DNA of 64,000 nucleotides, taken from assembly GCF_014189455.1 (NCBI RefSeq), contig NZ_CP050296.1, positions 1,302,001 through 1,366,000 of the forward strand. Reading direction: 5' to 3'. The notes beneath the pieces were generated by a model. The model did no database searches. It saw nothing but the letters and a program-made list of their open reading frames with translations, and was not told the DNA's origin. The stretch's first letter is position 1. Each line of letters starts with the position of its first letter. Origin of the DNA: Mesorhizobium huakuii (GTDB taxonomy: Bacteria; Pseudomonadota; Alphaproteobacteria; Rhizobiales; Rhizobiaceae). The position numbers and the translations under genes were made by a program. Of this stretch, positions 50,617 through 59,641 are shown in pieces.

Positions 50617-51705
50617 ATGGCGACATTGCAGAATTTCGATGCCGAAATTGCCAAGACCAAGCAGGTCGTCCAGGACATGCGCACCAAGATCGAGCAGTCC
50701 GGCACCGTGCTCGACACGCTTGCCACCGCTGACAAGAAGATCGGCGACGCCAATTTCGACATCGAGAACGCCCGCATCGAGGATGTGCTGAAGCAGCAGA
50801 AGGTGATGGAAGGCAACATTGCCGACCTGATCATCGGCCTTGAGGACGCCACCAACGTCTTCGGCGCCGAGTTCGAGAGCATGAAGAACTACACCGGCTG
50901 GGAAAATTTCGTTGGCGTCTTTTCGGCGCAGCGCAAGCAGCGCATGCGCACCGACCGCGTCCGCAACATGTCGCTGGCCGGCAATCTGCAGGAACTGCTG
51001 GCCAAGTCCGACACCATCGTCGGCATCCTCAAGGCGCAGAAAGAGGTCCTCGACCAGCGCTACAAGACCTCCGAGGCCAGCCTGTCGCAGGTGATCGAGC
51101 GCCGCAAGACCACCATGACCAACCTCGAAGCCGTGCAGAAGCGCATCGAGGAACTCAACCCGATGCTGCTCGACATCGAAAACAAGATCGCCGCCTCGAC
51201 CAGCCAGAAGGACCGCACACAGCTCGAAGGCGAACGCTCCAAGCTCGCCACCGAGTACAATGAGAAGCAGGCCAAGGAGCAGGAACTGCTGGCCGAAAGC
51301 CAGACGCTCGAGCGCTACACCTCGATGTTCCAGACCTTCGTCGATTCGCTCAACAACCAGATCGCCGCGCAGTCGACGCTGATCAACAAGCTGACCATCG
51401 ATACCGAACAGCGCATCGTGCTCTACAAGGCGCTGGAAGATTCGCTGAAGACCGCCGCCCAGCAGGACGTCGCCCACAAGATCAACACGCTGGGCAGCCA
51501 GGTCGACAACACCGCGGAAGAAACCATGGCCGGCATCGGCGCCGCCTCGCAGAAGCACATTGGCGACCTGCTCGAGATGCATGAGAAGAACATGGTCGCC
51601 AGCGCCGACATCCAGCGCCGCAAGAAGCTGGCCGACGATGCCTTCGCCCGCCGCTTCGATGAGGTGCTGAAGAAGCACAATTCGGCCAACTACGTGCAGT
51701 CTTAA
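50617..51705 (+). CDS. long helical/coiled-coil protein, first gene of AAA cluster
   Basis: A 362-residue protein, nearly all alpha-helix and rich in Glu/Lys/Gln/Ala, with heptad-like stretches (QRYKTSEASLSQVIERRKTT, KIAASTSQKDRTQLEGERSK, LVDSL-type segments near 240). No signal peptide or membrane helix. Its helical-bundle look recalls TelA (toxic anion resistance) proteins, but I cannot show a TelA motif. ATG 50617 follows GGGAGG. It is the first of five co-directional genes ending at 57582, with gaps of 40 and 24 bases to the next two. Confidence 0.85.
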   Translation: MATLQNFDAEIAKTKQVVQDMRTKIEQSGTVLDTLATADKKIGDANFDIENARIEDVLKQQKVMEGNIADLIIGLEDATNVFGAEFESMKNYTGWENFVGVFSAQRKQRMRTDRVRNMSLAGNLQELLAKSDTIVGILKAQKEVLDQRYKTSEASLSQVIERRKTTMTNLEAVQKRIEELNPMLLDIENKIAASTSQKDRTQLEGERSKLATEYNEKQAKEQELLAESQTLERYTSMFQTFVDSLNNQIAAQSTLINKLTIDTEQRIVLYKALEDSLKTAAQQDVAHKINTLGSQVDNTAEETMAGIGAASQKHIGDLLEMHEKNMVASADIQRRKKLADDAFARRFDEVLKKHNSANYVQS

Positions 51706-51745
51706 TTGCCGCGCGCACCGGTGCGACAATCCCAGGGCTGATAGA

Positions 51746-52891
51746 ATGACCCCCGAAAACGACGCGGCGGCGCGGTATTTCTCGGCAATCACGGCCGCGC
51801 TCAGCGGCCTTGAAGTGTTCATGCGCGACGACCGCTCGCCGCTTTACCGGCACGGTATCGTCGCCAAGATCGTTGCCGAATACATCGCCCGGCTCGACAA
51901 GTCCTTCTCCTGCTGGCGCAACCGGCTGGGCTTCATGGACACGTTCCGAATTTCCCGCGCCGAAAGCGGTTTTCCTGTCTTCCAGAACCTGCTCGAACTG
52001 GAAAACGACCGTCGCCAGGCCGACAGCCGGCTCGCCAACATCCCGCTGGCCGGCGAGCTCCGCGAGGAGATGGCCGACTTCATCCTGCGCCATAAGGAAT
52101 TCCCCGAAGCGCTGCAGAAGTCGATGGCCGAACGGCTCTATCTCGAGGACGTCAAGAGCGAGCAGACCTTTGGGCCGTTCACGCTGGCGCAGACGGCCAA
52201 GGTGTCGGTCAACCCGAAGACGGCCCTGCCCTACTATCTCGTCCATTGGGCGACCTTCGACGGCAGCGCCAACCTGCCTTTGGTCTACATGGTGACGGTG
52301 GAGGATTCCTCCGAGAACATGGTCCGCCAGCTCGTCGACGGCAACGGCAAGCTCAACGACAAGGTCGACATCCCGCTGCCGGTCGACGGCCTGCTCAATC
52401 CCGAGCTTGCCCATCGTTTCGACGATTTCACCGAGAAGAACTCCGCCTACACGCTGTCGCCGGCGACCATTGCGGTCAACCTCGACAAGGATTTCGAGCC
52501 GCTGCACCCCAAGCAATTGCGCCGTGTCGTGCTCGGCCCTTTCTATTCGGCGGGGATTACCGACAACAATTCGACGGTGACCGAAGTGCTGGCCAAGGTG
52601 CGCAAGCCGGAAAACGCCTGGCTGCTGACCTGGACCATCCAGGAGGTCTATTCCAAGGGCGAGAAGCCCGGCCGCAAGGGGCTGTTTTCCAGCGAGAAGA
52701 CGACGCAGGAATTCTTCATCAACACCGATGATCTGGAAGCCGCGCGCCAGGGCGTGTCGAGCTACGAGAACCACGCACTGATCCCGCACGAGGCCTACCA
52801 GGCGCTCTACGCCGCCGGCGAAGCACAGAAGATCTTTGGCGGCTACAAGGTCCACATCCTGTCCAACGGACAGGTCATCTCAGACGTCTGA
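51746..52891 (+). CDS. unknown protein, second gene of AAA cluster
   Basis: A 381-residue soluble protein of no recognised family. The N-terminal third is helical (ITAALSGLEVFMRDDRSPLY). The rest looks like mixed strands with conserved-looking pieces such as LPYYLVHWATFDGSANLPLV and LGPFYSAGITDNNSTVTEVL. No catalytic motif, signal peptide or membrane segment is visible. AGGG precedes the ATG by about eight bases. It lies directly before the AAA ATPase and is likely its partner. Confidence 0.85.
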   Translation: MTPENDAAARYFSAITAALSGLEVFMRDDRSPLYRHGIVAKIVAEYIARLDKSFSCWRNRLGFMDTFRISRAESGFPVFQNLLELENDRRQADSRLANIPLAGELREEMADFILRHKEFPEALQKSMAERLYLEDVKSEQTFGPFTLAQTAKVSVNPKTALPYYLVHWATFDGSANLPLVYMVTVEDSSENMVRQLVDGNGKLNDKVDIPLPVDGLLNPELAHRFDDFTEKNSAYTLSPATIAVNLDKDFEPLHPKQLRRVVLGPFYSAGITDNNSTVTEVLAKVRKPENAWLLTWTIQEVYSKGEKPGRKGLFSSEKTTQEFFINTDDLEAARQGVSSYENHALIPHEAYQALYAAGEAQKIFGGYKVHILSNGQVISDV

Positions 52892-52915
52892 CCGTAACAC
52901 CACGGAGCACACTTC

Positions 52916-54826
52916 ATGGACACCGGCCTGACCACCATCCCGGAAGCGTCGATCGAAAAGCACCGCGCCACCGCGCAGAGCTTCATCACCCGCATCGTCG
53001 TGCTGGAAGACCCGGCACGCGAATCAGGCACCGCGCTTGCAGGCACCAACCGCCGCTTCATCTCCACCGTCTCGGTAGGCTCGGTGCGCCGCACGCGCGA
53101 GGTCGAGCTCACGAAGACCGTCGGCGCTGTCCATCCCGACGATCAGTTGCTGACCATCCCGCAGCACACGCTTCTGTTTCGCGCCCGGCGCGGCACGGCG
53201 ATTGCGCTCGCCGTATCGGATGTTTTCGCCGAAGGTTCCGACCTTGAAAGCCTGCAAGCGAAAAACACCCGCGCCCCGCTCGAGGGCGACGAGGCATCGG
53301 CCTTCAAGAAGCTCCTGTCCGCCTCGGCCTACATCTCGGCCTTCAGCCTGGCGTCCTATCTGTCCCAGCTGATCGACAGCGACGGCGAGGCGCCCAACGA
53401 CATCCCGGAGCCGGACTTTCTCTTCGACACGCCGCAGGATGCGGTGAAGTCTATCCTCGCCGGTCTCGACAAGGCGATAGCGGGCTCGAAGGACGATGCC
53501 GACCTGATGATCAGGGCGCGCGCCTTCGCCCGTGTCGCCATCGACGGGCTGCTGGCCAGAAAAGGCCGCTTCGACGGCATCGGCCCGTTCGAGAACGCCC
53601 ATATCCGCATCGATGCCGACGATTTCACCCTCGACGGCTTCGACGTTGCCCCCGGCAAGCGCTCCAAGCCGCTGGTGATGACCTTCAAGAAGCCGGAAGA
53701 GGTCGTCGGCAACCACATCGCCAAATACCAGTCGGTCAAGCTCGCCAAGATGCTGATGGCCTATGATTTCGAGCGCGAGCTGAACCCGTTCGTCGAGCTC
53801 GGTGGCTTCCTGTTCACCTTCATCGGTGACGGCGCGCCCGGCACCGGCAAGACGACTTTGATCCAGATGATCGCCGGCCTCGTCAACGGCTACTGCCAGG
53901 TCGCCGGCTATCCCTTCGCCTATGAGAATTTCGGCGTCGACCAGATTTCGTCCTATCAGGGCAAGTCGGGCCAGAACTGCCGCCAGTTCATCAACAATGT
54001 GCTCAACCCGCGCGTCATCGGCTTCGGCACCATCGACGACATCGACCAGGTGGCGGCGCGCCGCTCCGACGACCGCGCCTCGGCCGGCCAGCAGGAAATC
54101 ACCGGCGTGTTGATGGATGCCTTTGCCGGCGCGTCAACCGTGGTGCGCGGCAACTGCTCGTTCGGCATGTTCTCCAACTATCCGGAAAATGTCGACGATG
54201 CGCTGCGCCAGCGCGCCGGCGCCCGCTGGCTGGTCGACGGTCCGCAGACTCGCGACGACTATATCGACATCTTTGTGCTGCTGGCCGGCAAGAACCACGA
54301 AATCCCTCTGGGCAAGCACGAGCTCTACGCCGCGCAAGAAATCCAGCGCGCTGTCGAGGAGGCCTATGAGGAGCATGAAAAGCCGCAGGAAGACGGTCTG
54401 ATGAAGGTCTACGAGCGCTACATGAAGGAGAATGGCGCGCCCAAGACCATGGCCGACATCGGCACCTATCTGCACCTGATCAAGGACGCCGAGCCGCGCT
54501 TCACCGGCCGCGCCATAAAGAACGTCACCGACGCCATCAAGATGCGCGCCATGGACATCGAGCTTCCCGACGACTGGTTCGAGAAGCCGGAAGCCTTCAT
54601 GCACAAGACCTATGACGAGAAGAAAGCGATGATCGAGGAATTGCGCGGCCCGTTCTCGATGGACATGGTCATGCAGGAGATCAACCGCTACGCCGACTCG
54701 GAGTTCCGCTATTCCGACAAGTCCGACGACGCCGCTGTGGAAAAACTGCTGCGCGACGCGAGGTTGCGTGAGAGGGCGGCGCGCGAGATGGAGGAGATGA
54801 AGAAGAAGGGGCTTTGGAATGCGTGA
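52916..54826 (+). CDS. AAA family ATPase, third gene of AAA cluster
   Basis: A 636-residue ATPase. The N-terminal about 280 residues have no recognised fold. The AAA domain follows: Walker A GAPGTGKT (306-313), Walker B VIGFGTIDDID (about 367-377, with Asp-Asp in place of Asp-Glu), a sensor-1-like FSNYPENVDDALRQRAGAR and an arginine-rich lid. The C-terminus is a charged helix (LLRDARLRERAAREMEEMKK). Asp-Asp in Walker B may lower hydrolysis. GGAG precedes the ATG. This is the motor of the cluster; its substrate is unknown. Confidence 0.92.
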   Translation: MDTGLTTIPEASIEKHRATAQSFITRIVVLEDPARESGTALAGTNRRFISTVSVGSVRRTREVELTKTVGAVHPDDQLLTIPQHTLLFRARRGTAIALAVSDVFAEGSDLESLQAKNTRAPLEGDEASAFKKLLSASAYISAFSLASYLSQLIDSDGEAPNDIPEPDFLFDTPQDAVKSILAGLDKAIAGSKDDADLMIRARAFARVAIDGLLARKGRFDGIGPFENAHIRIDADDFTLDGFDVAPGKRSKPLVMTFKKPEEVVGNHIAKYQSVKLAKMLMAYDFERELNPFVELGGFLFTFIGDGAPGTGKTTLIQMIAGLVNGYCQVAGYPFAYENFGVDQISSYQGKSGQNCRQFINNVLNPRVIGFGTIDDIDQVAARRSDDRASAGQQEITGVLMDAFAGASTVVRGNCSFGMFSNYPENVDDALRQRAGARWLVDGPQTRDDYIDIFVLLAGKNHEIPLGKHELYAAQEIQRAVEEAYEEHEKPQEDGLMKVYERYMKENGAPKTMADIGTYLHLIKDAEPRFTGRAIKNVTDAIKMRAMDIELPDDWFEKPEAFMHKTYDEKKAMIEELRGPFSMDMVMQEINRYADSEFRYSDKSDDAAVEKLLRDARLRERAAREMEEMKKKGLWNA

Positions 54827-54837
54827 AGCACGCCGAC

Positions 54838-55042
54838 GCCCCCTTCTCCCCTTGTGGGAGAAGGTGTCGCCGAAGGCGACGGATGAGGGGTGTTCCAGAG
54901 AACACCAGCGTCTCACTCCGCTGGAACACCCCTCATCCGTCTCGGCGCTGTCGCGCCGATCCACCTTCTCCCACAAGGGGAGAAGGAAGGCTCGCGCCCC
55001 TCATCCGCCCTTCGGGTACCTTCTCCCCGTGAACGGGGAGAA
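54838..55042. repeat. large palindromic repeat inside the AAA operon
   Basis: A nearly perfect palindrome of about 150 bases: CCCTTCTCCCCTTGTGGGAG at 54841 pairs with its complement ending at 54986, and GGGTGTTCC/GGAACACCC pair inside it. A partial extra unit with CCCCTCATCCGCCCTTCGGG and CTTCTCCCCGTGAACGGGGA follows to 55042. The last GGGGAGAAGG serves as the ribosome site of the next gene (ATG 55049). It is of the same type as the repeat at 12994-13230. Confidence 0.85.
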
Positions 55043-55048
55043 GGCATA

Positions 55049-56353
55049 ATGGCCGCCGCCAAAAAACCCGACCTTCTGCGCGACAACGAACTCATCTACG
55101 GCCGCTTGCTCACCGTCGACGAGCCGCATCTCATCCAGCGCTACAACAAGGCGCTGGCCGCCTTCGGTCTGCCTCCCACCAAGTTGAAAAGCTTCCAGAT
55201 CGACCGTACCGGTTTCTCGCCCGAGATCGCCGACGAATGCGGCGACCCCGACTATCTCGATCCCAACGAGGTCAACCGCCGCTTCATCATCCTGACGCCG
55301 TCGCAGATCGACCTGCCGGTGGTGCACACGGCCTTCTCCAACACCTCGCAGCTGATGTTCGAGTTCATGTCCAAGAACCAGCGCGCCATCGACGCGCTGA
55401 CCATCAAGGACGTCATCTACGGCGAGATCGAGGACTCCGTTCCCAAGGTCAACGACATCGAGGACTTGCTGTCGATCAACCAGGTCGAGTTCAAGGTGCT
55501 GTCGGCCGAGGACGTGCTGGGCAAGGCCGCCGAACTCGGCAAGCTGGTCGACCGGCTGAAGCAGGAGCCCGACGCCTGGCGCGACAATGCCATGCTGACC
55601 CGCATGGTGGAGCTGGCGAAGGTCTGCGGCGATATCCGCGAGAACGCGCTGGTGCCGGACCAGGTGATCTTCCGCCACAACGCCTACTGGACCAGCCATT
55701 TCGGCGGGCTCTACGTCTTCGTCGACCCCGGCATGACGACGGTGATCAGCGATCCCGCCGCTCCGGGCTTTCGCCGGTCGCGGCCATGGCAGGTGAGCTA
55801 TCTGTCGATCAACGACGCCGACAAGGTGTTCAAGTTCCTGGCCAGCACCGGCCGCATCGAACTGCCCCGAGCCTCCTGGATCGAAGCCTCGGGCTATCTC
55901 GAGCACCGCGCCGAGATGGTGGTGCGCGCGCTGATCCGCGACGCCGAGCCGAACCGCAATCTAACCGATGTCGACAAGGTCTGGCTGCAGACCTGGATCC
56001 AGAGCCATGCCGACCTGATCACAAAGGACGGCAATTTTCCTTTCCTCAACGCCGCCAAGCGCGAGATCGCCCAGCTTGGCCATCTCAAGATCGACGATGT
56101 CTTCCCGCAGCAGCGCTTCCTGGTAATCCGCGCCAAGCCCGACCACCCCGACGCCTGGCTGACCAACCGGCTGATCTCGGATTTCGTGCCGAGCGACTTC
56201 GTCTCGCGCTACATCTTCAACAAGCAGGGCTTCTACAAGGATTATGACGGCTTCAGCGACGCCTGGAGATCGCATGTTGTGGACGTTCTGAAAACCACAT
56301 ATTTGAAGGACAAGGTGGCGTTTCGCACACGCCTCTACGGGCTGACTGACTAG
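55049..56353 (+). CDS. unknown protein, fourth gene of AAA cluster
   Basis: A 434-residue soluble protein of no recognised family (possibly one of the recently numbered DUFs of Rhizobiales). Distinct pieces include GFSPEIADECGDPDYLDPNE, NEVNRRFIILTPSQIDLPVV and HNAYWTSHFGGLYVFVDPGM. No signal peptide, membrane helix or known catalytic motif. ATG 55049 is chosen because the repeat-supplied GGGGAGAAGG lies just upstream and the frame before it is repeat DNA. The stop codon is part of a 13-base-pair hairpin. Confidence 0.85.
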   Translation: MAAAKKPDLLRDNELIYGRLLTVDEPHLIQRYNKALAAFGLPPTKLKSFQIDRTGFSPEIADECGDPDYLDPNEVNRRFIILTPSQIDLPVVHTAFSNTSQLMFEFMSKNQRAIDALTIKDVIYGEIEDSVPKVNDIEDLLSINQVEFKVLSAEDVLGKAAELGKLVDRLKQEPDAWRDNAMLTRMVELAKVCGDIRENALVPDQVIFRHNAYWTSHFGGLYVFVDPGMTTVISDPAAPGFRRSRPWQVSYLSINDADKVFKFLASTGRIELPRASWIEASGYLEHRAEMVVRALIRDAEPNRNLTDVDKVWLQTWIQSHADLITKDGNFPFLNAAKREIAQLGHLKIDDVFPQQRFLVIRAKPDHPDAWLTNRLISDFVPSDFVSRYIFNKQGFYKDYDGFSDAWRSHVVDVLKTTYLKDKVAFRTRLYGLTD

Positions 56354-56380
56354 AACGAAATGAACCGTCATTTCGTTCTA
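56351..56380. terminator. hairpin including the stop codon of the fourth cluster gene
   Basis: A perfect 13-base-pair stem (56351-56363 with 56368-56380; TAGAACGAAATGA / TCATTTCGTTCTA) with an ACCG loop. It begins at the TAG stop codon. The stem is AT-rich and has no T-run, so partial termination or transcript protection before the DUF2333 gene is possible. Confidence 0.6.
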
Positions 56381-56394
56381 ACTTATTGTTTGGC

Positions 56395-56437
56395 GCATGA
56401 TTTTATCCAAAAAGTCTGCAGCTTTTTGGCATCATGC
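56395..56437. repeat. GCATGAT-type intergenic palindrome
   Basis: GCATGA at 56395 pairs with TCATGC ending at 56437, and CCAAAAAG at 56407 pairs with CTTTTTGG at 56422-56429. The arrangement is that of the short GCATGATC...GATCATGC palindromes common in rhizobial intergenic DNA. It sits directly before the DUF2333 gene. Confidence 0.65.
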
Positions 56438-56457
56438 TTTGAGGGGATGACACAGCC

Positions 56458-57582
56458 ATGCTCGATCCGATCGTGAACTTCTTCACCCGGATTTTCCAAT
56501 GGATCGGCCGCGGCATCGGCCTGTTGATCGGCGCTATCCTGTGGCCGTTCCTATGGGCGGGCAGCTGGTACACGCGGCGCGGCTGGATCCTCAAGGCCGT
56601 GGTCGGCTTGGCCGTGCTGGTGCTGATCGGCCTCTATGCCAATTTCTTCTATGCCACGCAGTGGTGGAACAAATTCAACCCGAACTACCCTGACACCTAC
56701 ACGTTCGAGAAACGCAATGTTTCCGCCGGTGAGCAGGTGGCCGCCGGGACCGGCACCGACACGGCAAAGACTTGCGGCAACTCTGGCATCGCCCAGGTGG
56801 CGGCCGACCTGACCGATTTCAACGTCAACCAGAATGCCTGGATCTCGTCGATGATCCTCTACAAGCTCGGCCTGTTCGGCATCGACTGGGACGATACGCC
56901 GTGGATGGACAACAAGGCCTCGTTCCAGCGTGGCATCAACCAGGCTGTGCGACGCACCGCGACCGAGCTTGCCGACAATCTCGGCCGCGTGCGCACGACC
57001 TCGCAGATCGATGCCGATTTGCAAGACGCGCGCGGCAATCTGCAATTCGACGAATACACCTGGTATTTCGGCGTCAGCCCGTTCGGCCCGAAGACGCCGA
57101 CGCCGAGCTATTACCGCGACGCGGTGCGCAAGCTGCGCTCCTTCAACGCACGGCTGGCCACCTGCCAGGCCACTTTCGATGCCCGCGCCGACAATCTGAA
57201 GCAGTATATCGACCGTATCGCGTCGGACATCGGCTCGACTTCCGCCATCCTCAAGGAGCGCGCCGAAAATCACAACAATGGCTGGTTCGACACCCGCGCC
57301 GACGACCGCTACTGGTTCGCCTACGGCCAGCTCTATGCCTATTACGGCCTGATGAAGGGTGCCCAGGCCGACTTCGAGGACGTCATCAAGGAAAAGCACC
57401 TGCAGAGCCTGTGGGACACGATGGACGCGCAGTTCGTCTCGGCGCTGCGCATCCAGCCCTTCATCATCGCCAATGGCCGCGAGGATGGCTGGCTGTTGCC
57501 GACGCACCTGACGACGATGGGCTTCTACATCCTGCGGGTCCGCTCCAACATGGTCGAAATCAGCAACGTGCTGACGCAGTAA
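56458..57582 (+). CDS. DUF2333 family membrane protein, fifth gene of AAA cluster
   Basis: A 374-residue protein of the DUF2333 type. The N-terminus has amphipathic and transmembrane segments (GRGIGLLIGAILWPFLWAG and VVGLAVLVLIGLYANFFYAT). Then comes a large domain with conserved-looking WISSMILYKLGLFGIDWDD and a terminal LTTMGFYILRVRSNMVEISN. The role of the family is unknown. It presumably anchors the cluster's soluble products to the inner membrane. It lies 104 bases after the fourth gene, with two hairpins between, so its expression may be uncoupled. Confidence 0.88.
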   Translation: MLDPIVNFFTRIFQWIGRGIGLLIGAILWPFLWAGSWYTRRGWILKAVVGLAVLVLIGLYANFFYATQWWNKFNPNYPDTYTFEKRNVSAGEQVAAGTGTDTAKTCGNSGIAQVAADLTDFNVNQNAWISSMILYKLGLFGIDWDDTPWMDNKASFQRGINQAVRRTATELADNLGRVRTTSQIDADLQDARGNLQFDEYTWYFGVSPFGPKTPTPSYYRDAVRKLRSFNARLATCQATFDARADNLKQYIDRIASDIGSTSAILKERAENHNNGWFDTRADDRYWFAYGQLYAYYGLMKGAQADFEDVIKEKHLQSLWDTMDAQFVSALRIQPFIIANGREDGWLLPTHLTTMGFYILRVRSNMVEISNVLTQ

Positions 57583-57897
57583 GGCTGCTTACCCCGCAAT
57601 TCGGCGATGGCGAATTTGCGCCGTCGCCTCTGTCGCATTCCGTGCATTGTGCGGCTGTTTTGAGACGGCGGAAGCGCCCCTGCTCTGGCTTCTATACGGC
57701 GCGGCAAGCGGAGCCAGAAAGAACCGAGGACAGGTCGGCCGGCCGCAAAAGAATTTTCTCTATAGGAAACATAGTTGCATGGAAGTTGACGCCACGGCAG
57801 CGACAGGGTTAGAACATGCCCGCGCGCCCGGTTCCAACCTGCTTGCGATAGAGATCAACCCCGTCCCCTCCACCGTTCAATCCAGAGGAAAGCCGTC
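57583..57897 (+). other. spacer upstream of fhs
   Basis: No gene or strong hairpin was recognised in these 315 bases. The last bases hold AGAGGAAAG, the ribosome site of fhs. The fhs promoter presumably lies here; no riboswitch-like conserved structure was recognised. Confidence 0.45.
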
Positions 57898-59577
57898 ATG
57901 GCCGAAGTGAAGTCCGACATCGAGATCGCGCGCGCCGCCAAGAAAAAGCAGATCCAGGAGATCGGCCAGAAGATCGGCATCCCGACCGAGCATCTGCTGC
58001 CCTATGGCCACGACAAGGCCAAGATCTCAGCCGAATTCATCAAATCGGTGAAAGGCAACAAGGACGGCAGGCTGATCCTGGTCACCGCCATCAACCCGAC
58101 CCCGGCCGGCGAAGGCAAGACCACCACCACCGTCGGCCTCGGCGACGGCCTCAACCGCATCGGCAAGAAGGCGATCGTCTGCATCCGCGAGGCTTCGCTT
58201 GGCCCGAACTTCGGCGTCAAGGGCGGTGCCGCCGGCGGCGGCTATGCGCAGGTCGTGCCGATGGAGGACATGAACCTCCACTTCACTGGCGACTTCCACG
58301 CCATCACCACGGCGCACAATCTGCTTTCGGCGCTGATCGACAACCACATCTACTGGGGCAATGAGCTCGGTATCGACACCCGCCGCGTGGTGTGGCGCCG
58401 CGTCATGGACATGAACGACCGGGCGTTGCGCGAGATGATCTGTTCGCTCGGCGGCGTCGCCAACGGCTTTCCGCGCGAGGGCGGCTTCGACATCACCGTC
58501 GCCTCGGAAGTCATGGCCATCCTGTGCCTGTCCACCGACCTGAAGGACCTGGAAAAGCGCCTCGGCGACATCATCGTCGCCTATCGCCGCGACAAGTCGC
58601 CGGTCTACGCCCGCGACCTGAAGGCCGACGGCGCCATGGCTGTCCTGCTCAAGGACGCCATGCAGCCGAATCTGGTGCAGACGCTGGAGAACAACCCGGC
58701 CTTCGTCCATGGCGGCCCGTTCGCCAACATCGCCCATGGCTGCAACTCGGTCGTCGCCACCACCACGGCGCTGAAGCTCGCCGACTATGTCGTCACCGAA
58801 GCCGGCTTCGGCGCCGACCTCGGTGCTGAAAAATTCTTCGACATCAAGTGCCGCAAGGCGGGTCTGAAGCCGGCGGCGGCGGTCATCGTCGCCACCGTGC
58901 GCGCCATGAAGATGAATGGCGGTGTCAAGAAGGAAGACCTCGGCAAGGAAAACATCGAGGCGGTGAAGAAGGGCTGCGCCAATCTCGGCCGCCACATCGA
59001 AAACATCCGCCAGTTCGGCGTGCCGGCGGTGGTTGCCATCAACCACTTCTATTCCGACACCGACGCCGAAATCCAGGCGATGAAGGACTATGTCGCCTCG
59101 ATGGGCGAAGAGGCGATCCTGTGCAAGCACTGGGCCAAGGGCTCGGCCGGCATCGAGGAACTCGCCAACAAGGTGGTGGCACTGGCCGAATCCGGCGCCT
59201 CGCAATTCGCGCCGCTCTATCCCGACGCCATGCCGCTGTTCGAGAAGATCAACACCATCGTCCAGCGCATCTATCGCGGCTCGGAAGCGATCGCCGACAA
59301 GTCGGTGCGCGACCAATTGCACGCCTGGGAGCAGGCCGGCTACGGCCATCTGCCAGTGTGCATGGCCAAGACCCAGTACTCCTTCTCGACCGACCCGAAC
59401 CTGCGCGGCGCGCCGACCGGCCACACCGTGCCGGTGCGCGAGGTCAGGCTTTCGGCGGGCGCCGGCTTCGTCGTCATCATCTGCGGCGAGGTCATGACCA
59501 TGCCCGGCCTGCCCAAGGCGCCGTCCTCGGAAAAGATCTTCCTCAACGAGATGGGCCAGATCGAAGGGTTGTTCTGA
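57898..59577 (+). CDS. fhs: formate--tetrahydrofolate ligase
   Basis: A 559-residue enzyme that makes 10-formyl-tetrahydrofolate from formate, ATP and THF for one-carbon metabolism. Diagnostic segments are the ATP-binding [59 protein letters not shown] and the C-terminal [20 protein letters not shown]. Full length for the family. A strong AGAGGAAAG site precedes ATG 57898. It converges with an unrelated AT-rich gene and shares a hairpin with its end. Confidence 0.98.
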   Translation: MAEVKSDIEIARAAKKKQIQEIGQKIGIPTEHLLPYGHDKAKISAEFIKSVKGNKDGRLILVTAINPTPAGEGKTTTTVGLGDGLNRIGKKAIVCIREASLGPNFGVKGGAAGGGYAQVVPMEDMNLHFTGDFHAITTAHNLLSALIDNHIYWGNELGIDTRRVVWRRVMDMNDRALREMICSLGGVANGFPREGGFDITVASEVMAILCLSTDLKDLEKRLGDIIVAYRRDKSPVYARDLKADGAMAVLLKDAMQPNLVQTLENNPAFVHGGPFANIAHGCNSVVATTTALKLADYVVTEAGFGADLGAEKFFDIKCRKAGLKPAAAVIVATVRAMKMNGGVKKEDLGKENIEAVKKGCANLGRHIENIRQFGVPAVVAINHFYSDTDAEIQAMKDYVASMGEEAILCKHWAKGSAGIEELANKVVALAESGASQFAPLYPDAMPLFEKINTIVQRIYRGSEAIADKSVRDQLHAWEQAGYGHLPVCMAKTQYSFSTDPNLRGAPTGHTVPVREVRLSAGAGFVVIICGEVMTMPGLPKAPSSEKIFLNEMGQIEGLF

Positions 59578-59615
59578 GAGTCAGGCGTCCGTCGCCAAGT
59601 TAGAGACGGTCTTTG

Positions 59616-59641
59616 GCAGATCAGGTCTTCGCCTGATCTGC
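59616..59641. terminator. hairpin shared by fhs and the AT-rich membrane gene
   Basis: A perfect 10-base-pair stem GCAGATCAGG / CCTGATCTGC (59616-59625 with 59632-59641) with a TCTTCG loop, between and overlapping the convergent gene ends. It fits a bidirectional terminator. Confidence 0.65.

Noticed and set aside
50617..51705. Firm TelA assignment for the first AAA-cluster gene
   Set aside because: The helical composition and length are similar, but I could not identify a diagnostic TelA motif, so the name was not used.
51482..52855. A 457-codon minus-strand open frame opposite the second AAA-cluster gene
   Set aside because: Shadow frame; the plus-strand gene has a ribosome site, correct codon bias and operon context.
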